The notes below the pieces were generated by a model. It saw only the letters and a list, made by a program, of their open reading frames with translations, made no database searches and was not told the origin of the DNA. Both the position numbers and the translations under genes were made by a program. From an uncultured Lachnospiraceae bacterium (GTDB lineage Bacteria > Bacillota > Clostridia > Lachnospirales > Lachnospiraceae): a DNA stretch of 64,000 bases. Location of the stretch: NCBI GenBank assembly GCA_958402795.1, contig CATXUX010000005.1, forward strand, positions 68,628 to 132,627, given 5' to 3'. Of this stretch, positions 8,614-16,148 are shown piece by piece (position 1 is the stretch's first letter; each line of letters opens with the position of its first letter).

Positions 8614-10221
8614 ATGAGATTATGCGATGCGGAACTAAAGAACAAGGCAAAGTGGGAGGAAAAGGGATATCATCTTCCGAAATTTGACAAGGAAAAAGTA
8701 GAGGCGGCGACAAAAGAGAATCCGGTCTGGATTCATTTTGGCGCAGGGAATATCTTCCGGGCATTTCTGGCAAATGCGGCGCAGAATATGCTGAATGAGG
8801 GGGCGATGGACAGAGGACTTGTGATCGCACAGAGCGCAGAGTCTGTAGAGAAATTGTACCGTCCGCATGATCACAATACGCTGCTGGTTACGCTGAAAGC
8901 AGATGGAACCATTGAGAAAACGGTTGTGGGAAGTGTCATGGAATCCTGTATTCTGGATGCGGAAAATGAAGTAGAATTTGGGCGGCTGCGGGAGATCTTC
9001 ACTAAGGAGTCCCTTCAGATGGCATCCTTTACGATTACAGAAAAGGGATATGCTCTCGTAGACGGAAACGGAAAGCTCCTTCCGGCAGTTGCAGCGGATT
9101 ACAAGGAAGGACCTGCAAAGCCGAAGAGTTACATGGGAAAGGTTGCGGCGCTTCTGTATGCGCGCTATCAGGCAGGCGGAACGCCGATCGCTATGGTAAG
9201 CATGGATAACTGTTCTCACAATGGTGATAAGCTGCGTACTGCGGTGAATGCGATGGCAGAGAAATGGACAGAAAATAAACTGGTGGAGGAAGGTTTTCAG
9301 GATTACGTCAGCAGTCAGGATAAGGTGGCATTCCCATGGACGATGATCGACAAGATCACGCCGCGGCCGGATGATTCGATCAAAAAAATTCTCCAGGAGG
9401 ACGGCGTAGAAGACATGGAGCCGATCGTCACAAAGAGGGGATCGTTCCTCGCTCCGTTTGTCAACGCAGAGGAGAGCGAGTATCTGGTGATCGAAGATAC
9501 ATTCCCGAATGGTCGTCCGGCGCTGGAGAAGGGCGGCTTCATGCTGACAGACCGGGAGACGGTAGACAAAGTAGAGCGGATGAAAGTCTGCACCTGTCTG
9601 AATCCATTGCATACAGCGCTTGCAGTATTCGGCTGCCTGCTGAACAGTAAGAGGATCTGTGATGAGATGAAAGATCCGCAGCTTAGTATACTGGTGGAGA
9701 CACTCGGGCGAAAAGAAGGAATGCCGGTTGTGACGGATCCCGGAATCATAGATCCGGAAGAATTTCTCGATACAGCGCTGAAGGTACGTCTCGCAAATCC
9801 GTTTATGCCGGATACACCTCAGCGGATCGCGATGGATACGTCGCAGAAGCTTGCAATTCGTTTTGGCGAAACGATCAAAGCATACCAGGCTTCGGATCAT
9901 CTGGATGTGGAAGATCTGAAGATGATCCCGCTGGTTATCGCCGGATGGCTGCGCTACCTGATGGGTGTCGATGATGAGGGAAATGCGTTTGAGGTCAGTC
10001 CGGATCCGATGCTGGATATTCTTCGTCCGTACATATCAAAACTGCGTCTTGGGGAAGACCAGGATGTAGAAAGCATTGTCGCACCGATACTCAGGGCGGA
10101 AACGATTTTCGGAGTAGACTTGTACGAGGCAGGACTGGCAGGAAAAATCTGCGGTTATCTGGTGCAGATGACGCAAGGTCCCGGCGCGGTTCGTGCGACG
10201 CTGAAAAAATACTGTAAATAA
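8614..10221 (+). CDS. Mannitol dehydrogenase family protein (fructuronate reductase-like)
   Basis: NAD(P)-dependent polyol/uronate oxidoreductase of the long-chain mannitol dehydrogenase family, 535 residues. An N-terminal nucleotide-binding region (WIHFGAGNIFRAF, residues 40-52) precedes the catalytic C-terminal domain; VSMDNCSHNGDKL and FPWTMIDKITPRP match the family. In gut Lachnospiraceae such proteins are usually called D-fructuronate reductase (UxuB-like, fructuronate to mannonate), but no uxaC, uxuA or kdg gene is adjacent, so mannitol, arabinitol or tagaturonate are possible substrates. The start at 8614 is set by GGAAGGAG 8 bases upstream; the two upstream in-frame ATGs lack comparable sites. 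The gene stands alone with two hairpins after it. Confidence 0.85.
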   Translation: MRLCDAELKNKAKWEEKGYHLPKFDKEKVEAATKENPVWIHFGAGNIFRAFLANAAQNMLNEGAMDRGLVIAQSAESVEKLYRPHDHNTLLVTLKADGTIEKTVVGSVMESCILDAENEVEFGRLREIFTKESLQMASFTITEKGYALVDGNGKLLPAVAADYKEGPAKPKSYMGKVAALLYARYQAGGTPIAMVSMDNCSHNGDKLRTAVNAMAEKWTENKLVEEGFQDYVSSQDKVAFPWTMIDKITPRPDDSIKKILQEDGVEDMEPIVTKRGSFLAPFVNAEESEYLVIEDTFPNGRPALEKGGFMLTDRETVDKVERMKVCTCLNPLHTALAVFGCLLNSKRICDEMKDPQLSILVETLGRKEGMPVVTDPGIIDPEEFLDTALKVRLANPFMPDTPQRIAMDTSQKLAIRFGETIKAYQASDHLDVEDLKMIPLVIAGWLRYLMGVDDEGNAFEVSPDPMLDILRPYISKLRLGEDQDVESIVAPILRAETIFGVDLYEAGLAGKICGYLVQMTQGPGAVRATLKKYCK

Positions 10222-10222
10222 G

Positions 10223-10275
10223 AGTTACTGAAAAGTAACTGAAGGAATATGCCTTATGGTGTATTCCTTTTTTTG
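10223..10275 (+). terminator. Double hairpin with terminator after the dehydrogenase gene
   Basis: A 7-bp hairpin with GAAA loop (10223-10240, AGTTACT/AGTAACT) is followed directly by a terminator hairpin (10242-10270) ending in a run of seven T. Confidence 0.88.
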
Positions 10276-10278
10276 TCA

Positions 10279-10307
10279 TTGAACTTCCGGAGGGAAAATG
10301 ATACAAT
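10279..10307 (+). promoter_or_regulatory. Sigma-A-type promoter for the degV-family gene
   Basis: TTGAAC (10279-10284), a 17-base spacer and TACAAT (10302-10307) form a near-consensus vegetative promoter 67 bases before the start codon and directly after the preceding terminator. Confidence 0.75.
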
Positions 10308-10373
10308 CTAACGGTAGCAAAGGAAGAGACATCAGGGGAAGGCATCGAAGTCAATGAGAAAGGGGAAACATGC

Positions 10374-11261
10374 ATGAGCAACTATATTTTAAGCTGCTGT
10401 TCTACAGCAGATCTTACAGAGGAACATTTCAAAGAACGCGATATTTCATATATTTGCTTTCACTATGAACTGAACGGAAAAGAGTATCCGGATGATCTGG
10501 GGAAGACGATGCCGTTTGATAAATTTTATAAAATGATGCAGGAAGGCGCCGAGACAAAGACGTCGCAGGTGAACGCAGATGAATTTGAGGCTTATTTTGA
10601 GCCGTTTCTGAAAGACGGGAAGGATATTCTTCATGTGTGCCTGTCTTCCGGGATCTCCGGCGTGATCAATTCCGCACAGATCGCAAAGGAAGAACTGGAA
10701 GCGCGTTATCCGGACCGGAAAGTTCTGATCGTGGACTCGCTGGGAGCGTCTTCCGGTTATGGTCTGTTGATGGATAAGCTGGCGGATTTAAGAGACGAGG
10801 GAAAGTCATTGGAAGAAGTGTATGAGTGGGCAAACGCGCATAAGCTCAATCTTAACCACTGGTTCTTTTCCACGGACCTTACATTCTATATCAAGGGCGG
10901 CAGAATCTCCAAAACGGCAGGATTCTTTGGCGGAATGCTGGATATCTGCCCGCTTTTGAATATGGACAATGAAGGAAGGCTCATTCCGAGATTTAAGATC
11001 CGGACGAAGAAAAAAGTAATCCGTAAGATTGTCGATAAAATGGAAGAATATGCGGACGACGGACTGGACTATTCCGGGAAATGCTATATTTCTAATTCGG
11101 CGTGTTATGAAGACGCAAGAGCAGTGGCAGATCTTGTGGAGGAGCGTTTCCCGAAACTGAACGGGAAAGTAGAGATCAATACGGTAGGAACAACGATCGG
11201 AAGCCATACCGGTCCTGGGACGGTAGCGTTGTTCTTCTGGGGAAAAGAACGAGTGGATTAA
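10374..11261 (+). CDS. DegV family fatty-acid-binding protein
   Basis: A 295-residue cytoplasmic DegV (EDD fold) protein. Members bind a single fatty acid (FakB-type) and, in organisms with a FakA kinase, present it for phosphorylation to acyl-phosphate. Signatures are SCCSTADL near the N-terminus, TSQVNADEF around residue 62, the CLSSGISGVINSA lipid-headgroup loop (residues 88-100), and FFSTDLTFYIKGGRISKTAG (about 161-180). It has its own promoter and terminator, so it is monocistronic. No fakA gene is in the window. Confidence 0.92.
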   Translation: MSNYILSCCSTADLTEEHFKERDISYICFHYELNGKEYPDDLGKTMPFDKFYKMMQEGAETKTSQVNADEFEAYFEPFLKDGKDILHVCLSSGISGVINSAQIAKEELEARYPDRKVLIVDSLGASSGYGLLMDKLADLRDEGKSLEEVYEWANAHKLNLNHWFFSTDLTFYIKGGRISKTAGFFGGMLDICPLLNMDNEGRLIPRFKIRTKKKVIRKIVDKMEEYADDGLDYSGKCYISNSACYEDARAVADLVEERFPKLNGKVEINTVGTTIGSHTGPGTVALFFWGKERVD

Positions 11262-11269
11262 CGAAGAAA

Positions 11270-11314
11270 CAAAATAATAAGACAGGTCTCTTGGAGATCT
11301 GCCTTATTATTTTG
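11270..11314. terminator. Bidirectional terminator between degV-family gene and small ORF
   Basis: AAAATAATAAGACAGGTCTC-type arm (from 11271) pairs with GATCTGCCTTATTATTTT (to about 11313). A/T runs on both sides fit termination of the two convergent genes; the minus-strand gene's last codons overlap its right arm. Confidence 0.85.
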
Positions 11315-11549
11315 CAATGGGATCTTCCAGATACGTATCCAGCCACTTCATATCCGCCGGATTCACCAGACGGAATGTTCCTTGCTTCAGTTGCCGGGAG
11401 TTTTTGGCAATTGTGCTGAAAACACACTGGCTCAGCACAGAGTTCAGGGAAAGAGAATCACCTTCCGGCGTTTCAAAATATACTTCTGCGTCACAGTTTT
11501 CAATATCTGTAAGAAAATCATTGATATTCACTCCATCTTTTAAATGCAT
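11307..11549 (-). CDS. Small conserved-looking hypothetical protein (80 residues)
   Basis: An acidic 80-residue cytoplasmic protein with no membrane segment or signal peptide. I do not recognise its family. The start at 11549 is set by AAGGAGG 7 bases upstream; the in-frame extension to 11633 lacks a site. It is transcribed away from the retron, whose promoter starts about 140 bases beyond its start codon, and converges on the DegV-family gene. It might be considered as a retron-linked gene because of position, but divergence and lack of any toxin or nuclease motif argue against this. Confidence 0.7.
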   Translation of the reverse strand: MHLKDGVNINDFLTDIENCDAEVYFETPEGDSLSLNSVLSQCVFSTIAKNSRQLKQGTFRLVNPADMKWLDTYLEDPIAK

Positions 11550-11687
11550 GTCTGCGCCTCCTTCCCTGCAGTGTATTTTACAAAATATGGCTTCTTTATC
11601 AATATTATTATATAAAAATTGCCAAAAGTACATAGTAAAAAACCAAGAAAAACATTAAAATTTTATAAATTCTTATGATTTTTATGG

Positions 11688-11716
11688 TTTCCAGACAGGC
11701 TGCTGCGTGTTAAGAT
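11688..11716 (+). promoter_or_regulatory. Candidate promoter of the retron transcript
   Basis: TTTCCA (11688-11693), a 17-base spacer and TAAGAT (11711-11716) each match 4 of 6 consensus bases. The predicted start point falls at about 11722, exactly the first base of the a1 repeat, where retron RNAs begin. Confidence 0.45.
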
Positions 11717-11721
11717 AAGAG

Positions 11722-11973
11722 ACAGGGGCAATAGCAGAATCGGATTCCCATGAGGCAGGTATGTTAGTTGTGAGATGACTCCTGATTCATGGCTTTATGG
11801 CACGGTGCTGTGTGGATTCGAACGGGCGGCGAGTCGCCGTCCGGATATGGATAGTGGTACGATAAGCCTTACGGATGCTCCGGGGTACTACCGCACATTT
11901 CATGTGCATGCACGGCCTGCGGCCTGTGTACCCCTGCGCATTCTGCAGGATCACCTTTTTGTATTGCCCCTGT
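11722..11973 (+). ncRNA. Retron msr-msd non-coding RNA
   Basis: A 252-nt segment bounded by a perfect 12-bp inverted repeat: a1 ACAGGGGCAATA (11722-11733) and a2 TATTGCCCCTGT (11962-11973). Directly after a1 is the AGC-type sequence in which the guanosine at 11734 is the likely branching G, as in known retrons. The msr part has a stem-loop with CCATGA/TCATGG and CAGG/CCTG helices (11748-11792) and a 9-bp GC-rich hairpin with a 3-nt loop (11823-11843). The msd part has a closing helix GGGGTAC/GTACCCC (11882-11888 with 11928-11934) that encloses two hairpins, GCACAT/ATGTGC (11893-11907) and CACGGCC/GGCCtGTG (11911-11928, TGC loop). The reverse transcriptase gene begins 57 bases after a2. Structure was assigned by eye; exact msr/msd borders are inferred. 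Confidence 0.85.
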
Positions 11974-11979
11974 TATAAG

Positions 11980-12013
11980 TATGATGTTAGGGGGAAAAAC
12001 CCCCAACTATGAT
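11980..12013 (+). repeat. TATGAT-flanked hairpin repeat, copy 1 (retron RT leader)
   Basis: A 22-nt hairpin (11986-12007, GTTaGGGGG / CCCCCAAC with an A5 loop) is flanked by exact TATGAT direct repeats (11980-11985 and 12008-12013). It lies between the retron a2 repeat and the RT ribosome binding site. Its C5 run can alternatively pair with the GGGGG at 12019-12023 that forms the RT ribosome binding site. Two related copies are found at 40220 and 54628. Confidence 0.8.
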
Positions 12014-12030
12014 AAAATGGGGGAAGCAAA

Positions 12031-13014
12031 GTGAATGGTGAATATTATTCCGGAGATTTGTGGAAATACTGTACTTCGGAGCAGATTCAGGATACACTGC
12101 GTTCATTTCGGCTGTTGGACGGGCTCTCAGTTCCACAGGAGCGTTATTTTGCCTGTCTTTATGCAGTCAGTAATCATACAGAGCTGCATTATCATGATGT
12201 ATCGGTTCAGAAAAAACATGGAGGAACGAGAATCCTTTCCGTGCCGGATCCGCTTCTTGGCATGATTCAGAGGAACATCCTGCACCATGTGCTTTCGGAG
12301 CGGATGGGGTCCGCATATGCCACAGCGTATCACAAGGGTGCGTCTGTTTTGGACAACGCGCGTCCGCATGTGGGCGCGGCGCAGATTTTAAAGCTGGATA
12401 TTCATGACTTTTTCGGCAGCATCACATTTCCGATGGTGTACCAGTATGCATTTCCGGCGGAATATTATCCCCCGGCAATCCGGACGCTGCTGACGGCGCT
12501 GTGCTGCAGGAGAGACTGCCTGCCCCAGGGGGCGCCGACATCGCCTGCGGTGTCAAATCTGGTCATGCATCCGTTTGATTCCTATATGGGAAAATGGTGT
12601 GAAGAGCGGAATATTTGTTACACAAGATACTGCGATGATATGACGTTTTCCGGCGAGTTTGACGCGGACGAGGTGCATTGTAAGGTATGGGGATTCCTGC
12701 ACAGGCTGGGAATGGAACTCAATGAGCAAAAAACGCGGGTACAGCGAAGGGGCGTCAGGCAGAGCGTGACAGGGATTGTCGTAAATGAAAAACCGCAGGT
12801 AAGCCGTGAGTACCGCAGAAAACTGCGGGCAGAGATTTACTGCCTGCAAAAATATGGCGCGGAAGAGGAAGAAAAAACGATTCAGCGTTTGCTTGGAAAA
12901 GTAAACTATGTACTTCTGGTAAATCCGGAAGACGCATATTTTCAAAAAAAGCGGGATGAGCTGAAGTTATTGCAGAAAAAGAACAACAAAATGGATGATA
13001 GAGAAGATGGGTAG
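12031..13014 (+). CDS. Retron reverse transcriptase
   Basis: A 327-residue reverse transcriptase, the usual size of retron RTs with no fused domain. Visible motifs in order are the retron-specific region X NARPH (NAxxH, residues 109-113), motif A LKLDIHDFFGS with the first catalytic Asp (Asp123), LPQGAPTSPAVSNL (from 164), the catalytic YCDD (200-203), and the region Y VTG triplet (246-248) that recognises its own msr RNA. Together with the upstream msr-msd RNA this identifies a retron rather than a group II intron or DGR enzyme. The start codon is GTG at 12031, 7 bases after a GGGGGAA site. It is expected to prime from the 2'-OH of the branching G and make msDNA. No effector gene follows; the next gene is upp on the other strand. 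Confidence 0.93.
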   Translation: MNGEYYSGDLWKYCTSEQIQDTLRSFRLLDGLSVPQERYFACLYAVSNHTELHYHDVSVQKKHGGTRILSVPDPLLGMIQRNILHHVLSERMGSAYATAYHKGASVLDNARPHVGAAQILKLDIHDFFGSITFPMVYQYAFPAEYYPPAIRTLLTALCCRRDCLPQGAPTSPAVSNLVMHPFDSYMGKWCEERNICYTRYCDDMTFSGEFDADEVHCKVWGFLHRLGMELNEQKTRVQRRGVRQSVTGIVVNEKPQVSREYRRKLRAEIYCLQKYGAEEEEKTIQRLLGKVNYVLLVNPEDAYFQKKRDELKLLQKKNNKMDDREDG

Positions 13015-13045
13015 AAGGCAAATGACTTTTCCCCATCTTTTCTAT
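12998..13045 (+). terminator. Probable terminator hairpin after the RT gene
   Basis: ATAGAGAAGATGGG (12998-13011, containing the start of the stop codon) pairs in 13 of 14 positions with CCCATCTTTTCTAT (13032-13045) around a 20-base loop. There is no T run after it, so efficiency is uncertain. Confidence 0.5.
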
Positions 13046-13123
13046 ACCTTATAGGAGTATTATAACCCTGACTTGACTGGCTGTTGTTACTGCTTCAGGA
13101 AAACTGACATATGGAGCGTCAGA

Positions 13124-13753
13124 TTATTTCGTCCCGAAGATCCGGTCGCCTGCATCCCCCAGACCGGGGCAGATATAGGCATCTTTATTCAGACCACGGT
13201 CGATATGTCCGACGTAGAGCTGAATGTCAGGGTGGGCGCTCATCAGGCGTTCAATGCCTTCCGGGGCGGCGATGATGGACATGAATTTGATCTTCTTTCC
13301 GCCGTGCTGCTTGATGAAATCAACAGCCGCGACAGCGGAACCTCCGGTTGCAAGCATCGGATCGGTCACGACGATCAGGCGCTCCTCGATCGGGTTTGGA
13401 AGTTTGCAGTAGTATTCGTGCGGTTTATGTGTCACTTCATCCCGGTATAAGCCGATATGTCCGACTTTGGCGGTCGGAACCAGCGCAAGGATTCCGTTCA
13501 CCATGCCGAGACCGGCGCGCAGGATCGGGACAACCGCGAGCTTTCGCCCGGCGATGACCGGCGTCTTGCATTTCTCGATGGGCGTCTCTACCTCTACGTC
13601 CTCCAGCGGAAGATCTTTGAGCGCTTCGTATCCCATCAGCAGGGCAATTTCTTCCACAAGTGCACGAAATTCGTTGGTTCCGGTGTTCTTGTCGCGCAGC
13701 CTCGAAATCTTGTGCTGGATCAGTGGATGTGTCAGTTCAATTACATTTTCCAT
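13124..13753 (-). CDS. upp: Uracil phosphoribosyltransferase
   Basis: A 209-residue cytoplasmic enzyme converting uracil and PRPP to UMP in pyrimidine salvage. The N-terminus ENVIELTHPLIQHKI and ILRAGLGMVNG are typical, the PRPP-binding loop is VVTDPMLATGGSA (about residues 128-140), and the C-terminal uracil-binding stretch GDAGDRIFGTK is complete. The start at 13753 has GAGGT upstream. A near-perfect promoter precedes it (13813-13841). It is monocistronic, with a uracil permease not visible in the window. Confidence 0.98.
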   Translation of the reverse strand: MENVIELTHPLIQHKISRLRDKNTGTNEFRALVEEIALLMGYEALKDLPLEDVEVETPIEKCKTPVIAGRKLAVVPILRAGLGMVNGILALVPTAKVGHIGLYRDEVTHKPHEYYCKLPNPIEERLIVVTDPMLATGGSAVAAVDFIKQHGGKKIKFMSIIAAPEGIERLMSAHPDIQLYVGHIDRGLNKDAYICPGLGDAGDRIFGTK

Positions 13754-13787
13754 AATGTGTACCTCTTCGTTTTCTATGTGTTTGTCT

Positions 13788-13841
13788 GTTACGAACGTAA
13801 CGTCTGCTTTTTATTATAAGATGTCGGGAGAATTCTTTCAA
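13788..13841 (-). promoter_or_regulatory. Promoter and palindrome of upp
   Basis: On the minus strand TTGAAA (13841-13836), a 17-base spacer and TATAAT (13818-13813) form an almost consensus sigma-A promoter. Just downstream, GTTACGAACGTAAC (13788-13801) is a perfect palindrome near the expected transcription start, a plausible operator or leader hairpin. Confidence 0.8.
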
Positions 13842-13928
13842 TCTTTTCTTGCGAAATGAAGGAGTTTTGGATATAGTAGAGTGGTATGATATTAGTATAA
13901 ATCAAATCGGGAAAAAGAGGAAAGACAG

Positions 13929-14819
13929 ATGAGACATAAGATAAAATATTCATGTATGCTCCTTTTGACAGCGGCGATCTGGGGGAGTGCGTTCGTGGCG
14001 CAGAGAGCCGGAATGGAACAGATCGGTCCGTTTACGATGAACTCGGTCAGGAGTTTTCTGGGTGCGCTTACGCTGCTGCCGGTGATTATGGTGAGAGAGA
14101 GAAAGAAGCAGGCAGACGAGAAGCAGACAGACCTGAAAACGCTGCTCACCGGGGGTATCTGCTGCGGACTTGCACTTGCAGTGGCGTCTTCGCTTCAACA
14201 GATCGGTCTGGTCTATACAACGGCAGGGAAAGGCGGCTTTATTACGGCGATGTACATACTGATCGTTCCTATAATGGGGTTATTTATGAAGAAGCGGGCA
14301 GGGATCAAGACGTGGATCGGAGTGGCGCTGGCGGTCGTGGGAATGTATTTTTTGTGTATCACAGACGGATTCCAGGTTTCCTATGGGGATATGCTTGTAT
14401 TTTTGTGTGCGATTGCATTTTCCGTACACATTATGGTGATCGATTATTTTTCCCCGAAAGTGGACGGGGTAAAAATGTCCTGCATTCAGTTCTTTGTATG
14501 CGGGGGAGTCTGTGCTGTGCCGATGCTGATCTGGGAACGGCCGGAGATCGGTCAGATCCTGGAGGCATGGCTACCCGTGGCATACGCCGGAATTCTTTCC
14601 AGCGGGGTAGGATATACGCTGCAGATCATTGCGCAGAAAGAACTGGAACCGACGGTCGCATCGCTTCTGATGAGTCTGGAATCCGTATTTGCCGTGCTGG
14701 CGGGATGCCTGCTTCTGGGAGAACAGCTATCCCTCAGAGAAGCCTTCGGCTGTGTACTGATGTTTGCGGCGATCATACTCGCACAGCTTCCGGAAAAAGC
14801 CGGAAAATCTGTTCAATAA
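13929..14819 (+). CDS. DMT-superfamily transporter (EamA family)
   Basis: A 296-residue inner-membrane protein with ten predicted hydrophobic helices and the two EamA repeats. The first repeat begins CMLLLTAAIWGSAFVAQRAG and the second follows FLCAIAFSVHIMVIDYF. Family members export amino acids, purines or other metabolites; the substrate cannot be told here. A GAGG site lies 9-10 bases upstream of the ATG. It converges with the tldE gene and both share a GC-rich terminator hairpin. Confidence 0.9.
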   Translation: MRHKIKYSCMLLLTAAIWGSAFVAQRAGMEQIGPFTMNSVRSFLGALTLLPVIMVRERKKQADEKQTDLKTLLTGGICCGLALAVASSLQQIGLVYTTAGKGGFITAMYILIVPIMGLFMKKRAGIKTWIGVALAVVGMYFLCITDGFQVSYGDMLVFLCAIAFSVHIMVIDYFSPKVDGVKMSCIQFFVCGGVCAVPMLIWERPEIGQILEAWLPVAYAGILSSGVGYTLQIIAQKELEPTVASLLMSLESVFAVLAGCLLLGEQLSLREAFGCVLMFAAIILAQLPEKAGKSVQ

Positions 14820-14821
14820 AT

Positions 14822-14846
14822 GTGGCGGGCTTTACGCGCCCGCCAC
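14822..14846. terminator. GC-rich hairpin between EamA and tldE genes
   Basis: A 9-bp perfect stem GTGGCGGGC (14822-14830) and GCCCGCCAC (14838-14846) lies between two convergent genes and overlaps the last codons of the tldE-like gene. No T run, so it is a weak or structural terminator. Confidence 0.55.
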
Positions 14847-16112
14847 GCTGACATGTTTTAAAAGGATCGCTTTGGGTCCGGAAAAGCTGCTGGTGTCCTG
14901 TGTCTCTTTGGAGAATACAAAATTTTTCTGCGCTTCATAAATGGTGCCGCTGATGGAACCTCCGGTTACCGGTGTGATCGTTTCACCGTCATTGAGGTAG
15001 GCAAGACGGATTTCTCCGCCGTAGCAGCCGCTGAGTGCGTCCATCTGGAAGTCCGAGAAATTCACGATATACAGTCCTTTTTGCTTCTTCATCTCTTCAA
15101 ACGGCATGCTGCCCGGACGGCACGCAAGTTTCTGGTAATCTCCGGTCGGGACCGTACCCAGATAGTAGGCGAAACGAGTCCCGGACTGAATGGTTTCAAA
15201 GATGCCATCGCGGATACACGGGAGCTCTTTCATGGGCACGCCTTCCGCACTGAACGGCACCGTAGGAAGGTACGTCAGGTTCAAAAGCTGTCCCTTGATT
15301 TCTTCCCGGTCACCCTGTATAAATTCTCCGGGTTTGTAATCCGAATACCCCTGATAGATATAGCTTCCACAGGAGCGGCCGTTATAATATTCAAAGATAG
15401 TGGCGGCATAATTATCCGACAAAACCACATCATAGGTGCCTGCTTTCGGAGCGGTTTCGGCGTCCGCGCGGTCTTTTACAAGCTGAAGCGCTTCGCGCAC
15501 CTGCTCCGTCAGGGCGTCTGATCGCAGGCTGTCATAGGAAAAATTACGGTACATTTCTACATCCTGCGGCTTTTTACACTGGACGACAAATTCTCCGCTG
15601 ACATGATATTTTACATAACTTACATCGACACCGCGGGAATTTAAAATATGTTTTTGAACCTTTTCTACAAATACTTCTGCGGAATTGACAAAACTTTTTT
15701 CATCGCAGTCTGCCGTGTAGATCGCTTCCGCCATCTTTCCGGCAGCGTCGTCCAGAGACAGATCAGTCAGATCACTTTCCATCGTTTTACAGTCCTGCCT
15801 GACTTCCTCTGCAATTTCATAGAATGCGTTCGGGACAAAAGCGGCTGCCGCATAAGCTCTTTTACATTTTTCCTGCAATTCTTGTTCTGTTGCGGATGGC
15901 TCTGCCGTAAATCCGGCGTCGCCGCGGTATCTGACACCGTTTTTTTCGAAATCACGGTATACCCGGACGTTAGCGGTGCGGACGTTTTCTGACCGGCGCA
16001 TGTCCAGATTCTTTCGGATAAAGAATAATTCAGTCGTTTCTTTGCGGGTTTCTTCCAGCAGCCAGGTTTCAACATGATTCTCCTGTAATACTTTTAAAAT
16101 CGTCTCGATCAT
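14832..16112 (-). CDS. TldE/PmbA-like metalloprotease subunit
   Basis: A 426-residue protein of the TldD/PmbA family. Like TldE (PmbA) subunits it lacks the HExxxH zinc motif carried by the partner encoded just upstream, so it should be the non-catalytic half of a TldD/TldE heterodimer that degrades unfolded peptides and, in other bacteria, trims modified peptide precursors. C-terminal family features include SGTRFAYYLG...TGDYQKLACRPGSM and YIVNFSDFQMDALSG. The start at 16112 is chosen because GGAGGG lies 4-5 bases upstream; a start 7 codons earlier is possible. It follows the tldD gene by 36 bases in one operon. Confidence 0.85.
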   Translation of the reverse strand: MIETILKVLQENHVETWLLEETRKETTELFFIRKNLDMRRSENVRTANVRVYRDFEKNGVRYRGDAGFTAEPSATEQELQEKCKRAYAAAAFVPNAFYEIAEEVRQDCKTMESDLTDLSLDDAAGKMAEAIYTADCDEKSFVNSAEVFVEKVQKHILNSRGVDVSYVKYHVSGEFVVQCKKPQDVEMYRNFSYDSLRSDALTEQVREALQLVKDRADAETAPKAGTYDVVLSDNYAATIFEYYNGRSCGSYIYQGYSDYKPGEFIQGDREEIKGQLLNLTYLPTVPFSAEGVPMKELPCIRDGIFETIQSGTRFAYYLGTVPTGDYQKLACRPGSMPFEEMKKQKGLYIVNFSDFQMDALSGCYGGEIRLAYLNDGETITPVTGGSISGTIYEAQKNFVFSKETQDTSSFSGPKAILLKHVSVAGA

Positions 16113-16148
16113 AGTTCCCTCCATCTTCCTCAATGCACTGAATTTGCA

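Noticed and set aside
8635..9900. 421-codon minus-strand open frame
   Set aside because: Antisense shadow of the mannitol dehydrogenase family gene.
11808..11830. GGATTCGAACGG resembling a tRNA T-loop
   Set aside because: No cloverleaf or acceptor stem can be drawn around it; it is part of the retron msr region.
11775..11978. 67-codon open frame
   Set aside because: It lies wholly within the retron msr-msd RNA, has no ribosome binding site, and its sequence is explained by the paired helices.
12031..13014. Group II intron or diversity-generating retroelement RT
   Set aside because: No maturase or intron domain V/VI, no template/variable repeat pair; NAxxH, VTG and the a1/a2 RNA identify a retron.
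13457..13859. Plus-strand frames of 120 and 130 codons opposite upp
   Set aside because: Antisense to upp and its promoter; no family resemblance.
13952..14851. 299-codon plus-strand frame
   Set aside because: Out-of-frame shadow of the EamA transporter; the other frame has clear membrane helices and a site.
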